Below, piece by piece: positions 33,560 through 45,800 of a stretch of 64,000 bases of DNA; within the stretch, counting starts at the first letter, position 1, and each line of letters starts with the position of its first letter. Below the pieces are notes generated by a model. It did not search any database, was not told the origin of the DNA, and saw only the letters and a program-made list of their open reading frames with translations. The translations under genes and the position numbers were made by a program. This DNA is from Gymnopus androsaceus JB14 (lineage: Eukaryota > Basidiomycota > Agaricomycetes > Agaricales > Omphalotaceae): positions 312,551 to 376,550 of the forward strand of contig ML769405.1 of assembly GCA_009733575.1 (NCBI GenBank). The letters are read 5' to 3'.

Positions 33560-34005
33560 ACTATGGATCATGAATCACCCTTCCTTCTTCTAGCTTCAGA
33601 CTGCTTGCACTCAACACCTCCATTTTGATCAACATTCCCTTTTCTCCTTGTTCGAATGCCACTACGGGAAATTCATTCTTGGTCTCTGCTCGAATCGTTC
33701 TCGAACGCCGTGTCGAATCTATACGCTTTCCTCGGCAATTTTTGCATGCATGGCTGTCTACGTGCCTTCTTGATCCCCAATTACTGTCGACGTGGTGCTT
33801 CGATATATTTTGCTCTCCTTTGATGAAATCATATCATAAACCAGCTAGCCTCCATCTTTCCCTTTCTTGCAATCGATTGATTCTTCAATCGAAACTTTGT
33901 GGCGCGCCCGAGCATCGAAAGTATTCCGTCGCCCCCGGATATCTCAATCTAGGACTAGAGGGTGATCGGAGGGCTCAGGGTACTAATCGGACGTAGATTA
34001 ATACT
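33560..34005. repeat. Dispersed repeat R1, copy 2
   Basis: Second R1 copy, intermediate in CpG content. It is joined directly to the preceding family B flank and extends to about the ATTAATACTTT phrase. Confidence 0.75.
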
Positions 34006-34832
34006 TTCAGACTCCTGCTAGCAGTATAAGTACCGAAATTAAGCCGAGTGCTATCGCGAATACGATTCTGGGCCGATACTATGATGCCAGTAATATGTAC
34101 GCGTCCCAGTACTAGTATGAAGGCATCTAAATACTAGCGAGCGCATGCCGCTCACGCTTGAGATGCCCAGTACAGCGAGGAGCCGAAAGAAAGGGTAAAT
34201 GTTCAAGTCGGTCAAAGTAAGTTTGAGCAAAGCGCCGTGAGAAACACGTCACTACTGGAGCGAAACTGAGGTCAACGTTCAGTATAACATTCACCCGCTC
34301 CGAGTTGTTTTACTACTATAGTAGGACTGTACCGAGTGTAGTGAGACTGGAGTGAAGCGCATATACGCTACTGTACTTGTTAAACATTAAACGTTCTCTC
34401 GCTTTCGAAAGGGTAGAGACTCAAAACATGAATCTTGAACTTGGATTCGGCAAGTGTGGCTACTACGCCGCATACTTACTAACATGTCCGGTGGGTTTGG
34501 TAGCGAATACGATATAGTACTGAGATACTAGGAGTGAGGTGCGTATGCATTCATACTGGACGCCACTGTAAAGTTTGGACATTTAGCCTGCCAAGTGTGC
34601 TAGTGAGTTTCCTTACGAAGGCCCACTGTTCATTTGTCAAATTGTGAGCTCCTATACGAATCCCTTCCATTCGAGGGTTGGAATCTTTAAGACGAATAAT
34701 GGCTGCAGTCATGAACTCGTCATGAGCGGTTACCCAACAGATTTTATCTTCTTTCGTAAATACCTGGCCTATAAGTAACAGCCTCAGAACCCGCTACAAC
34801 TTGTGCAGAACTAGACTCCTTCAGTGTACAGA
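34006..34832. other. Spacer upstream of secreted-protein gene
   Basis: GC-moderate, CpG-containing DNA with no conserved frame. Near 34760-34830 it becomes the likely promoter/leader of the gene starting at 34833. Confidence 0.35.
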
Positions 34833-36655
34833 ATGCTTGCTACTCTTTTGGTTGCCGCTGCACTCTCCTTCATCGGGACTACTCATGCGGAAACTCATAC
34901 CGTGACCTTTACAAACAAGTTTGTGTACAATGCTTTGGGAAATGTTCATATCTTAACTACTTATTTTCAATTTAGTTGCGGTGCTAAATTCTTGGTGAGC
35001 GAAGATTTTCTTTGTCCGTTAAATATTCTCAGGCTGACGACTGAACCATGGGTAATTTTCAGGGATAATTCTACTGAACAACCCCCTTGCTGGCAACAAC
35101 CCTCCCAAAAAAGGAAATTTTTGCAAAAGCTAGTTTGGCAACCCCATCACACTTTTGTCACACATGTTTGAGCATGATTTTTTTTTTCAATTCTTTTGTG
35201 TGTGATTTTTTTTTTAGAAAAAAAGTCAGCTACAGTTGAGCTACTACCTCATGCCTTACCTTACTTAAATTGTAACACAACTACTGCTCAGATTCCCAAA
35301 TAGGGCTGGTGGCAGTATCTGAAATATAAAGACACCAGACTTTGGGTAATGCTTAAGGCTGAATTAAACTCAGATTTAGCAGCTCAAATACTAAAATATC
35401 CCCAATGTTACCCATTGTATATTGGTAAGATATTTAATATCATCAGCCATAAATTGCCATATCTGTATGACTAAATATGACAGATGGTAAGCTGCAAGTT
35501 GTAACTACAGAAAGGACCTTAAATTGTTGCATGACTATCTATGAAAATGCACTGCATCAGCAAAACCTGTATTTTCACTGGAGGTCTACAGAGATCTCTG
35601 GAGCTTGACAGCTGTCAAAAAAACTGTCAATTTTCTCCAGAGATCTCCAGAGGTCTCTAGAATAGTGTACCTTGCTCCAGAGATGTCCCAAATGAATGGG
35701 GTTTCTCCAGCAAAAATATGGGTTTTGCTGATGTGTAATGCTGTACTCTACAGTTATGGTGCAGATCCCTAATGGCTACAATAATTGGAATACTGCACCA
35801 AGAGCAAATTTCTGACATTCACAAAAATTGAGTTCTGAGGCAAAGTTATATGTTGTGACCTCAATGTGACCATGTGTGACCATATGTGACCTCAACTGGG
35901 TTGTTAAATAAGACTTGAGCCAAGGGGGTTGTTCAGTAGAATTATCCAATTTTCAGCCTGTGCTGCGGAATGATACGAAGACTTTGCATTTTCCCGATGG
36001 TAGAATTCTCTCGACTGGAGAGCCTTTCACCACCAATGGTGAGGAGAACTTGGCTAGTAAAACAGCTTTCCAAATGTCTGATAGCATTTTAAGGACCTAT
36101 TAAGGGGGCCACTGCGTGAGTGCTATGGTTCCGGATGATATAAAAATTATCCCAACTAACCACTGTGATACAGTTTCCTTGACACTGTCGATGACCCCGG
36201 TGCGATACACGCTTACTACTGTACCGCCGGAGTTGTTCTGATTCTTCATTACAGAAATCTGCGGTCCCAAAGGGGAAGGGTGTACTGTTGTTAAGCTCTC
36301 GCTTACCAACGAAAATGTCGACTTGATAGGACCTAAGGCTAGTGTCTCCGTCACTTCGTTGTAAGTATCTACTAAGTACCTCAATCCATTTATACTCAAT
36401 TCCTCTTTTCGATAGCTTTGGATTCACCAATGCCACAGAAGTCAAGTACGTATCTGCATTCCAGGCAGCACAGAGTCATTTTTTCTCAATGATGTTCAAT
36501 GTCACTACTAGATTCTCCAGTGACGGATGCACTACTGAAGCCTCTTGTATGTATGCTATCTGCTAGCATGCAACACCAAACTCATCCATCTCTCCAGGTA
36601 CCTCTGCAGATTGTATACCCAGCACTGCAGGCTGCTGGGAAGACAATGTACATGT
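34833..36655 (+). CDS. Small secreted glycopeptide-like protein, interrupted by transposons in an intron
   Basis: Starts MLATLLVAAALSFIGTTHA, a good signal peptide, followed by ETHTVTFTNN-CG. This opening belongs to a large agaricomycete family of small secreted proteins. Exons 34833-34918, 34976-34994 and 35957 onward give CGAKFLPVLRND, then GRILSTGEPFTTNG, which matches the family's VLSTG..(F)T.NG signature. Later exons give CGPKGEGCTVVKLSL, ASVSVTS, FGFTNATEVKYV and SDGCTTEASCTSADCIPSTA with paired cysteines. The intron from 34995 was 68 nt before an 885-bp element entered; it is now 962 nt. Exons between 36060 and 36250 and the final stop are not resolved. Likely exported; the role is unknown. 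Whether it is still expressed is open. Confidence 0.6.
35063..35947. mobile_element. Non-autonomous Mutator-like element inserted at a splice acceptor
   Basis: Perfect terminal inverted repeats of at least 27 bp begin GGATAATTCTACTGAACAAC. The flanking 9-bp direct repeat AATTTTCAG (35054-35062 and 35948-35956) is the length expected for Mutator elements. The duplicated 9-mer is the polypyrimidine-AG end of the host intron, so an intact acceptor remains beside the downstream exon. There is no transposase. It contains the nested 179-bp MITE at 35555-35733. Confidence 0.9.
35555..35733. mobile_element. CATCAG-terminus MITE, 179 bp
   Basis: Begins CATCAGCAAAACC and ends with GGTTTTGCTGATG. The dinucleotide TG stands on both sides. 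The interior has repeated CTCCAGAGATCTC-type motifs in both orientations, giving it high fold-back potential. Nested in the Mutator-like element. Confidence 0.8.
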
Positions 36656-38453
36656 TTTATTTTACATTGTATGCATATTTTCTAACAGAGACTCCTAGGT
36701 TAATATTGAGATCATCTTTTGTCCCACATCATAATTATCATGGCAATACTAGGACTCGGAAGGACTTGGAATGGTTAGCATCCTGGTTGCCGGCTGGCAT
36801 TGAAATCTGTCCCAAATATATACATTGAATAGAATGCTTACATTTCCCACATATCAAAGCAAGGGTTATCAAAGTTCTATTTTTGTCAATGATTAAATAT
36901 CTGGGTTACTTATTGTGAACCATGCAATGTTTGAAATTCAAGTGTTACACTGTACAGCCTGACTTGGGAGCAATATATGAGAGTGTAAGTAATAAAAAAT
37001 GCCTAGCATGCACCTTGAAAGTTGAGGGTCAGACTCAAATCTGCCAGCAACTTTGGAAATACTTGCCCTAGTAGGACGGCCATGCAGTTTCAGGCCCTTT
37101 AGTTGCCTTTAGCTCGGAAGAGTGTTTCTCATGAATCACAGTAGTACTTGCTGGGAGAGCTTGAGACTTATTTCTTGAAGTCTGAAGAGAGGGTGTACAA
37201 TGTAGCAGGGGTCTAGGGCATATACTGGTCTGGTACAAAGAAGTCAGCAAAAAAAAGAAGTCTTGTGCTTTTAGCTAGAAATATTGAAGGACCAAGGGCC
37301 CGAGGGTGTAATATGACTTGAATATGACCTTCAAAGAATTGATCAATTTCATTGAACAAAAAATGACTTTGAGATCTTTCACTTTGTAAAGAGCCTCAGA
37401 ACTATATCATATCCTCTCCAACGGGCAAAATTCCGAAAACACAAAGTCATTTTTATTTAGAGGCATTCTTCTCAAATTGAGCAACTGTCATTAGTTCTAC
37501 ACATGGCTGTAACATTCATGTGGTCTTTCTTCCAAGTAATGTGATTCCAGCTTGCAAAGAATCACAATGGTAAATTTAAATTGAATTGAAGCAATAGCTG
37601 CATACTACAAAATCTATGGGTCCAGGTTATAGTAGTAGTGTGCATAGATCCAGCATTAATACAGTTAAACTAGATCTCAGATTTGAGAAACTAATAAACA
37701 GCCGGATCACTCACAGATTGCTTCCCTAGAGGGCCAATGTTCACACTTCGGGAGGTGTTATACCCAGGAATACTATACAAGGCTTTCCGAAACCAGTTGG
37801 AGTAGCTAAGGAGGAAGAAGATATGACCGGTCTCGGAGTTCTTCACTGAATGAATGACAGATATAGTCAGCAATGGACCAGTTGTGAAGACCATTAGCAT
37901 GGGAGATTATGACACAAGGGTAGGAGTCAAGTCAGTTAGGTGGTGTTATAGCTGGGAATATTCAAAACCAGCTGGACTCAAGTAGCTAAGGAAGGCAAGT
38001 AGGGAAGAGGAAGAAGATACAGTCTCTGAATGAACTACATATATAGCCAGCAATGGACCAATTGTGAAGATCATTAATTACTACACCACGCAAAGGGCAG
38101 AAACAGCTGATGAAGAAATGACACTCTCAGGTCTGAAATTGTGACTAGAATTATCTCACAAATTTGAGGGAAGGGATTTCTTGAATGTAGGTTCAATGCA
38201 ACTGAAAGCATCTATTCATAGCCATCATTGTCCAAAATGAATAGATGAGCGAGTTGAGCCTAATAAAACATTTAGGCCCACACAACCAGTGTCAAAAATG
38301 AGGAATTTACTAATGACCAACTCCACAATGTGGACCTAGTGAAAATTCCAAGTTGCTGTTGAGATATTGCTCAAAAATATCCAGATCATTATTTTTCATG
38401 AGTGCAAGTAGAAGAAACAGATAAAAGAAAAGAAATTTAAGATACTTGAGCTA
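36656..38453. other. AT-rich, gene-free stretch
   Basis: No conserved coding frame on either strand. The only structure I can support is the local duplication at 37750-38075. Confidence 0.4.
37750..38075. repeat. Local near-duplicate (two units of about 150 bp)
   Basis: The block GGAGGTGTTATACC ... AGTAGCTAAGGA ... CAGCAATGGACCAGTTGTG at about 37750-37895 recurs diverged at about 37940-38072. No frame is maintained. Confidence 0.55.
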
Positions 38454-38612
38454 CATCAGCAAAACCTGTATGGTTGATAAGGCATCTTAATACATTCTAG
38501 AGCAAGGGTACCAGCTCCAGAGTGCTCCAGAGTGCTCCAGAGCAGTTTGATGGCTTTTTGACAGCTGTCAGTGCTTTGGAGCACTCTGGAGTACATACAG
38601 GTTTTGCTGATG
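38454..38612. mobile_element. CATCAG-terminus MITE, 159 bp
   Basis: Same terminus as the elements at 35555 and 5141 (CATCAGCAAAACCTG and its inverse), flanked by TA on both sides. The interior repeats AGTGCTCCAGAG in both orientations, so it can fold on itself. Confidence 0.8.
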
Positions 38613-39242
38613 TAATCACAACCATTCAACCATTCCTGTATTTACTTATTATGTATGAGAAAGTTCAGTCTTCAACACAATGGAGCCATTCCTTTGCATA
38701 TACACTACATATCAGCTGTTGTCTAAGTTGCCACTGGTCATCTCATTACTATCATTTCTCTTGCGCTTGACTCCTCTTTTCAGAATAGGCTCAACATGAT
38801 CAACATATTCCATCTAATCTTCACCATATACACAATCTTCAAAGTTGCTAGGTTGACTGCACTACTTCTCAAGGTAACTCCAGACCATACTCGATGTCCA
38901 GTTATCTTCAACTCCAGCGCCGTCAATATCTACAATACTTATTTCCGAGGATGGATGAGAGTGCAACTGATTCTCTGAGTTCAAATTCTAGCATCAAAGG
39001 ACGGAGGTCATTGATTGCTGATTTTTCAGTACTAGCAGTGTTGGCAAAGTCAGGGTCAGAGGTCTGACCTCTGACCTGAACAGCCAGGTCTGACTCAAAG
39101 ACTGACTTTTGGGTCTGGACTCTGACACAATCAAGTCATGACAGTGTGGGGGACCAAGGGTCAAGCTTTTAGTGCTTCATAGCTCATAAGCGCTTAATGA
39201 ATCATGGGAAATTTGGCTATCGTGTGGTGTCTGGAACGCCGC

Positions 39243-39350
39243 TTAAACCATATATGGTTTAAGCCTTAAACCATATATGGTTTAAGCCTTAAACTATATA
39301 TGGGCATGTGAGTCATCATCTTAAACCATATATGGTTTAACGTTGACACA
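39243..39350. repeat. Cluster of a 20-bp perfect palindrome
   Basis: TTAAACCATATATGGTTTAA occurs at 39243-39262, 39266-39285 and 39331-39350, with a one-base variant near 39289. The spacing of the first three is 23 bp. It may be a transposase or transcription factor binding array inside the hAT element. Confidence 0.85.
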
Positions 39351-39750
39351 TGATTATGCCGAAATCAGACAGCAGCCGGTTGGACATGCCAAGCGCCCTT
39401 CCGGCGCTACTGCTTGATTTGTGTTTGTGCCATGTTCAGGACGTGGTAGGGTGCGTTCTATGCCATTTCAAAGCTTCTGATAATGATTTTATGCATATTA
39501 ATCATACTTAACATGCTATTTGAGCCATTTTTATACTTAATTTTAGTGAATGTACCAAGAATGTACCAACTTCAGATTGAAGAATGCACTTTTTGGATTA
39601 AGTTTGTACAATTACTGGCCTGAATGAAGTAAAATGAATGAAAGAGTGAGATGATAATTGCTCCTTGTAATCTTGCTTGAACTTGGCTGCAAGCCTAGGA
39701 AAATCCAGTATTTTTATCCAGTTTTATTGCCATTGTACTTATATGATTAA

Positions 39751-40116
39751 TAGGGATCTGCACCGTAACCATAAGTTACGGTTTATGGTATGGTTATACG
39801 GGTACCCATAACTGTACCGTATTGGACACTTTGTACGGCTGTATTTATACAGCTGCTATACGGGTACCCCGTACAGCAAGAATTTGGCAAGCAGCTATAT
39901 GTTGGTGGGTCCCAAAATGCTCAAATTAATGGTTTTTGCATAATTGATATTGGCTGGGACTCTGTAACTTGAGATCTAATGTGCCGTATACCGTATTTCT
40001 ACGGTATACGGGTGCCAGAAGCTGTACCGTATATCGTACCGTAAAGAAGAAATTTTGCAAATTTTATGGCTGTTTTTATACGGCCGTAATCGTATATGGT
40101 ATGGTGCAGATCCCTA
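39751..40116. mobile_element. TAGGGATC-type hAT MITE, 366 bp
   Basis: Ends TAGGGATCTGCACCGTA and the inverse of TAGGGATCTGCACCATA. The flanking 8-mers ATGATTAA and ATAATGAA match at 6 of 8 positions, an aged duplication. The interior is full of ACGGTATACGG motifs. Related to the 931-bp element at 41165. Confidence 0.75.
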
Positions 40117-40966
40117 ATAATGAAAACATCATACTGAGTATTACTACTTCTACGTATTCTAAGAGAGAGAAGTATTGACTCATTGCCCAGTTGGCTGTTC
40201 AGAGCCATTGCAGTGGCTCAGAACTCACTAATGTGCACACAGTGCAAGAAAATTTGAACAAAATTCAAGTCAAAAGGAAAGAAAAAATCAATTTAGCTTG
40301 CTTCAACCAAGTTATACTAAGATATATCATATTGCTGTACTGTGTGACAAAAACAATATTGAAAGCAGGATGCATGCAAGGTGCACAGGCCAAGTCCATG
40401 CAGTGCTAGAAAGATTTGGGCAAAGTTGAGTCAAATGCAAAGAAACACAAATGAAAAATCAATTTAGCTTAGTCCAATCAAGCTCAGGCAGTATATATGT
40501 TAGTGAGACTAAAAAACTGGGATACATGCATAAGATTGAATAATGTGTGCTTGCAATTGAGCAGCAAAATGGTATACAATTGAGGTCTGTTGGTGCAGAG
40601 GAATATCACATTGTATTACTGAAAACAAAGCAAGGAGAAAAATTAAAATGTCCAGTTATGCATGCACGGATCGAACTGTGAACCTTGCGCATGTACTGTA
40701 AAAAACGATGTTGGTATCAATGATATTTACAACTACACTAAGTTGCCATTCATATGCTTGAGGCATATGATCTAATTTTTGAATTCCGGATCACGATTCC
40801 AGATATGACACCAAAGCCGGAAATTTCGCTTGAACAGCCACTGACTTGCCGAAATTTCCATGACTGGGCCAAAGGTCAGACTTTCTGACCCCAACCTGGC
40901 AGCAGGTTTGATCAGCTCATGGTCTGACCCGGGTCTGACAGGGTCAGTGACAACACTGAGTACTAG

Positions 40967-41164
40967 TAGTTGTGGTAGTAGTTCTGCTAAATAATCTAAT
41001 GGGTGTGGATATGGTAGGAGTAGTGGCAATAGCTTTTCCATTCCAGTAGATGTCAAGGCCTCTAGGCTTTCCTTGTATTAATATTTGTTGTTTCCATCCT
41101 TTGTAGTTTTCATGTCCGTGGAGCCAGAGCTTGTCATTGAGTGTGAATGGAAGCATGATTCCTC
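40967..41164. other. Short spacer between hAT elements
   Basis: Nothing recognisable; unique sequence between two elements. Confidence 0.4.
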
Positions 41165-42095
41165 TAGGGATCCGCACCGTACCGTATATGGTTACGGCCA
41201 TATACTTTACAGTAAATTACAGGTCCTTCCTGTCTTGTACCCGTACCGTAAATTTTTTTTGGAAGAGCTTACGGTACGGTACAGTTATTTTACGGTATAC
41301 GGATGGGTAATACAGCCGTAAAAATTCATATATTGTTCAAAAAAAGCTTTGTGTATCTAAGGTAGCCTTTAAAGCATCTTCGAGTGCTTTGCGCTTGAGT
41401 CTTAGTAGGTGTTTATACAACATCAGCACCTAAATTGTCTCCGGCTTCAAACAAGCACAATGGAGAGATATGGTATTCCTTCCCCCAGACAAAATATGCT
41501 CAGCAACTGCCAAGCCTCTGACAAAGGTCATTCTTGGAAATGCTCAAAAAAATCAATAGATGCATACCTCCCTTTGGTTAGTTGTTGTATCCCTGGAGTG
41601 CTGGGTGCAGACCATAAATTTGAAACCTGATGGATTCACAGTAAGTACTAAAGGCCACACATTGATTCTTAAGCTAATTTTCTTCAGGCATGTCAATATC
41701 AATTAGTTCTCATTCAAGCCATAATGTAGACATATTCAAAGGTCAAATATGAAAAAACCTTTGCAGTGTGAAGAGCGCAAAAGTCAAACAGAGTAACATA
41801 TTCTTTGTGCATCTCATTGTATTTGTGCCATTGTGGCAGAGGCAGGGCTACTATTGTGTTGGAGTCGGGTACCACAAAGATGGACATACAGGAGGACACA
41901 CAGGAGGACATCTACTTTGGTAAATTACGGCCTGTATAAAACCGTATACGGCTGTCTTCATACGGTTTCTTACGGTGCTCACCTGTAATAAAGCCATACC
42001 ATATATTTTGTGCTAAGTTGTACATACGGTATGGGTACGGCTAGCTGTAAACCGTAACCGTAAGCCGTATTATACGGTTACGGTGCGGATCCCTA
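41165..42095. mobile_element. TAGGGATC-type hAT element, 931 bp
   Basis: Begins TAGGGATCCGCACCGTA, ends with the inverted copy, and is flanked by a perfect 8-bp repeat GATTCCTC (41157-41164 and 42096-42103). Subterminal arrays of ACGGTA/TACCGT occur at both ends, as in the 366-bp relative. No coding frame. Confidence 0.9.
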
Positions 42096-43949
42096 GATTC
42101 CTCCAGAACTTGGCATGTCTGTTATGCATAGGGTTGCTCATGAAAGAGTATTGCACTATTGTGAGTTGTAGGGTAGATTTTTGTAACTGTATTTTAGGTG
42201 CAAACAGCATGACGGGGCACTATAACCTGTTAGAACAAGAGACGAATCAGTCTCAAGTCTCAGACAGTTATTGTTGGAATTTACAGAAAATCTATTTTAA
42301 CCCACATTACAACATACTTATGAATTTATGATATCACAGGAGATGTTTGTGCATATACTCACAGTATCCATGCATATACTCACAGTAGCCACTTATTGAT
42401 TCTCATGAAACCCACTCATATTCACATAGTACCCACTTTCCTGTTATATGCACTATGACATAGTCATTCTCACAGGTATAAATACAGTATGTAGTTACTC
42501 ATGTACCTTACCCATTTGCCTCAGGGCCCAGTCGAGGCCAAACGGCCATACAATCATTTAAACTCCTTTTACTATTTCTAACAGTTATGGCAAGTAAACA
42601 ACTAATATATTAAAGTATAACTCTACCTGTTAGAATGAGAGACTAATCAGTCTTGAACCTACATAAAGTATTAGCTATATGAATGTAAGAATATATATAT
42701 AATGAGAAACATACCTCAGATGGTTATGGCAAGTAAATGACTGAGGTATCAACTATCAAGGGAAATGATATGTAAGGCCTGAGGGCATGAGATGATGGGA
42801 TACGGTAACGTGGTCCTAACCGTAGATATATGAAGTTCAGACACAAGTTTGAACCAACAACACAAATGGTAAGGAATGATTGTGCTCAAATGTTACGCGA
42901 GTACTGGTGAAGGCGTTGTCAAAGGTTCCGCCAAATACTTGTATCTCTCTGTAGTCCAATGTAGTACGTTCTCAAAACTAAGTTTGATACTTGATCCAAG
43001 TTCTCTATTCAAAGCTTGGTAATAATAATCAAAAATGGGTACGAGAATGAACTGTCAACGATATGACAGACGTCAACGGCGATACAAAGACGATTTTGAT
43101 AAAAACCAACCAACGATATGGATGGGTGTGGTATTCTAACCAGCTTCAACAGTCGAGGCTTCAACGATATGAACGCATGAACAGTTGACCAACTAGTACA
43201 GTCGAGGCATGAGCTATATCACCACACGAACAATAGTCACCAAACACTAGCTTGGGTTTTTGGGTGTGTTGGTAATTTAAAGTTTGACCAAACTCTGTGT
43301 TGACACTTCTAGTGTATAGCGAAGGTGCAACGGGCAAAAGGATATGTGCTCGAAGTTGAGTTTCGTTCACACTCGGAGTCTATGTCGCAGATCAGACCGG
43401 TGCTCGCCGGCTGACAACCTTTATCACTTGGGTGAGGGGGAAACAAACTTGTATTCACAAACCACTAGATCGCTACTTATACCATGGCAACTAATTAAAT
43501 GTGGCTAAACAAATATCCCTACTTAAATGTACAATTAACAATTATTATTACTTGTTACAGTAAAGTTCTCATCCAATAATTCGTGTAAATATTCAATTTT
43601 ATAATAATCCTGCGCATATACCCATATATAGTCGTCTCCTCGATCGTTACTTACATTGGTCCTTCAAGTACAACCGTTTCATCCTGAACGGCTGCCAACT
43701 TTACTTCCGTATGTGAGTTCTTCCTAATATTACTACCCGATTGTTAATTCTCGTCTCGTCATTTTCTTAGCTATTCTTCATCCCGTTACGAGAATGCTTC
43801 ACTAGCTAATTCTCATATATCCTAGCTTCCGAACGGTATGCATATGTTCTAGGTCAGTACCTCATAGTTGGACTACATTCTCTTATCATTAGTTATGGTT
43901 CCGTTGTTGGCCATGGCCAACTCCTCATGCTTCCCTTTCGGACCCTAAA
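42096..43949. other. Gene-free, repeat-derived stretch
   Basis: A phrase CCTGTTAGAA..GAGAC.AATCAGTCT occurs at about 42221 and again at about 42628, each near GTTATGGCAAGTAAA. This suggests remnants of a repeated element, but no ends or coding frames could be defined. Confidence 0.35.
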
Positions 43950-44462
43950 TAGTGGCCAGAATAATCCTTGCACTCAGCATGTCCATTTTGATCAACATTC
44001 CCTTTTCTCCTTGTTTGGATGCCACTATGGGAAATTCATTCTTGGTCTCTGCTTGAATTATTCTCAAATGCCATGTCAAATCTATACACTTTCCTCAGCA
44101 TTTTTTGCACACATGGCTGTCTATGTGCCTTCTTGATCCCCAACTACTGTCAATGAGGTGCTTTGATATACTGTGCTCTCCTTTGTTGAAATCATATCAT
44201 AAACCAGCTAGCCTCCATCTTTCCCTTTCTTGCAATCAATTAATTTTCTTATTGAAACTTTGTCACATGCCCAAGCTGCTGAGCATCAAAAGTATTCCAT
44301 CACCCTTGCAATATCTCAATCTAGGATGAGGGGTACTAATTGAGCATAGATTAATACTTTTATGCTGTACACTACATAGCTTCTACTATTAATCAATTAT
44401 TGGAGAGAATTCTCCCTTCCTCCCAATCCGAGTCAGTGCAAGCTAAAATATAAATTTCAGTA
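43950..44462. repeat. Dispersed repeat R1, copy 3 (CpG-depleted, split)
   Basis: Aligns with R1 copies 1 and 2. In the stretch where copy 1 has eight CpGs (about 20035-20083), this copy has none, all by C-to-T or G-to-A changes. It is cut at 44462 by a 1.3-kb TIR element and continues at 45801-45910. Confidence 0.8.
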
Positions 44463-45800
44463 GGAGGACCCCAGAATCTCCTATGGAACCTCCCTTGGCC
44501 AGAGGCCCTAAATGACACTATGATCTTGGGCTAAAAGATGCTATTTCGGACAAGGATCATCATGTGAATCAAAAAAATTCCAAAAAATTGGCCAACCAGT
44601 TTTACATACATCTACATGGCTCGTAGTAGCTAATAAATTTTATCTATACATATTAAAAGCTGAATGCTGATGCTTCATTCTGGTGCCATAGTCAAAAATT
44701 TTGGTTCAGCGCTGACATGCCGGCTCAAATGATGCTATAGCAGACAAGGACCATTTTTTTTTTTTTTTTTTTGAGGTCATTTTATTGTGTGCAAAGTAAC
44801 TAACTTATGATGCACATATGTCTAACTATAGAGTAGTCAATATATATAATTTTCTGAACATATAAAGTGTGGTGTTCCTGTGATAGCGCATAAAGAGCGC
44901 AGGTGAAGAAGGTGGTTCCTGTGGGAGGTTAGTGTGCACAGGAGCTGGGTGTTATCTTACCCTCATGCTCATGCAAAGGTTAAATAGGAAAGAAAGAAAA
45001 TCACAAAACTCTCCAAAGCCAAGACACCCTCTCCCTTCCCACATTCCCCCCATTCTCCATATTCCTTCCTCTCTTCTCTTCCCAAGGTTCTTTGTATAAC
45101 AAGAAGATGGGCACACACTGCCTCAGTGCAGTGATACATCCCTTGGCAGCATCATGTGACTTGTTTTTCAGTATCCCAAGCTGTGCCTCATAGGGGGGTG
45201 CAAATGTTCCTCTAGCTTTTGGCAAGAGCTTCTGATGTGCCTGCAGTGAATGTGCTGGACAGATTGTGAGTGGCCTCCCAAACAGCTGCCATGGGCCTGA
45301 TACCCAGAGTCGAAAGACTGGATGGAGTCAGGATATGGATGGAGAACATGGCACAAAAGGCAGAGGAGTGCATGCGGTTGAAGAAATAATGTTTGGTTGG
45401 GGAGAAGGATGAGTGGTCCAAAGGTTACCACTGCACTGAAAGGTAATCCAAAGCTAGGAGGCAGAATTCACCTGTTTCTGCCATTTCGGAGCCTCTCTTG
45501 GGAGGTAGAGTTGAAGCTAATGAGCTATCCTGCTGATTGAAGGTAGCTAATCTTCTGTGTGTAGTGCAGGGTGCAGCTATAGCCCATCCCTTGCTCAAGA
45601 AACAGCCAGCAGCAGCGAAAAAAAGGCCGCGCAGAGCGTGGGAATTTTACGAGATGGTGGTGGTACGAGATCAAGGGCCTCCCCGGACAAGGACCATGAT
45701 TTTACACCTTGATGCTATATTCAGACAGGGATTTTGCTCAAATGTGGCCCTAAATAACGCTTTTTTGAGGGAGGTTCCATAGGAGATTCTGGGGTCCTTC
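44463..45800. mobile_element. TIR element of 1.3 kb inside R1
   Basis: About 32-bp inverted ends (AGGACCCCAGAATCTCCTAT at the left and its inverse at the right). The insertion point is defined by the uninterrupted R1 copy at about 20337. AGTA, possibly CAGTA, is duplicated at the junctions. The interior has a long T-run at 44754-44772 and no transposase. Confidence 0.8.

Larger units (their letters stand above)
39036..40958. mobile_element. hAT-type element, 1.9 kb, non-coding
   Basis: Left end CAGTGTTGGCAAAGTCAGGG, right end the inverted CAGTGTTGTCACTGACCCTG; the CAGTGTTG start is typical of hAT. The 8-bp direct repeat AGTACTAG flanks it exactly (39028-39035 and 40959-40966). Subterminal regions are rich in GGTCTGAC/GTCAGACC. 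No hAT transposase frame remains. A smaller hAT element is nested at 39751-40116 and a palindrome cluster lies at 39243-39350. Confidence 0.9.

Noticed and set aside
34006..34832. Possible gene between R1 copy 2 and the secreted-protein gene
   Set aside because: No frame longer than background with splice support and no recognisable motif.
40640..40760. tRNA-like stretch (a GTTCGATCC box on the minus strand)
   Set aside because: The T-arm-like loop is present, but I could not fold a proper acceptor stem and anticodon arm; probably a tRNA-derived or chance sequence.
42190..42760. Possible solo LTR starting TGTTAGAA
   Set aside because: The two similar phrases about 400 bp apart are too short and diverged, and no target-site duplication or defined ends could be read.
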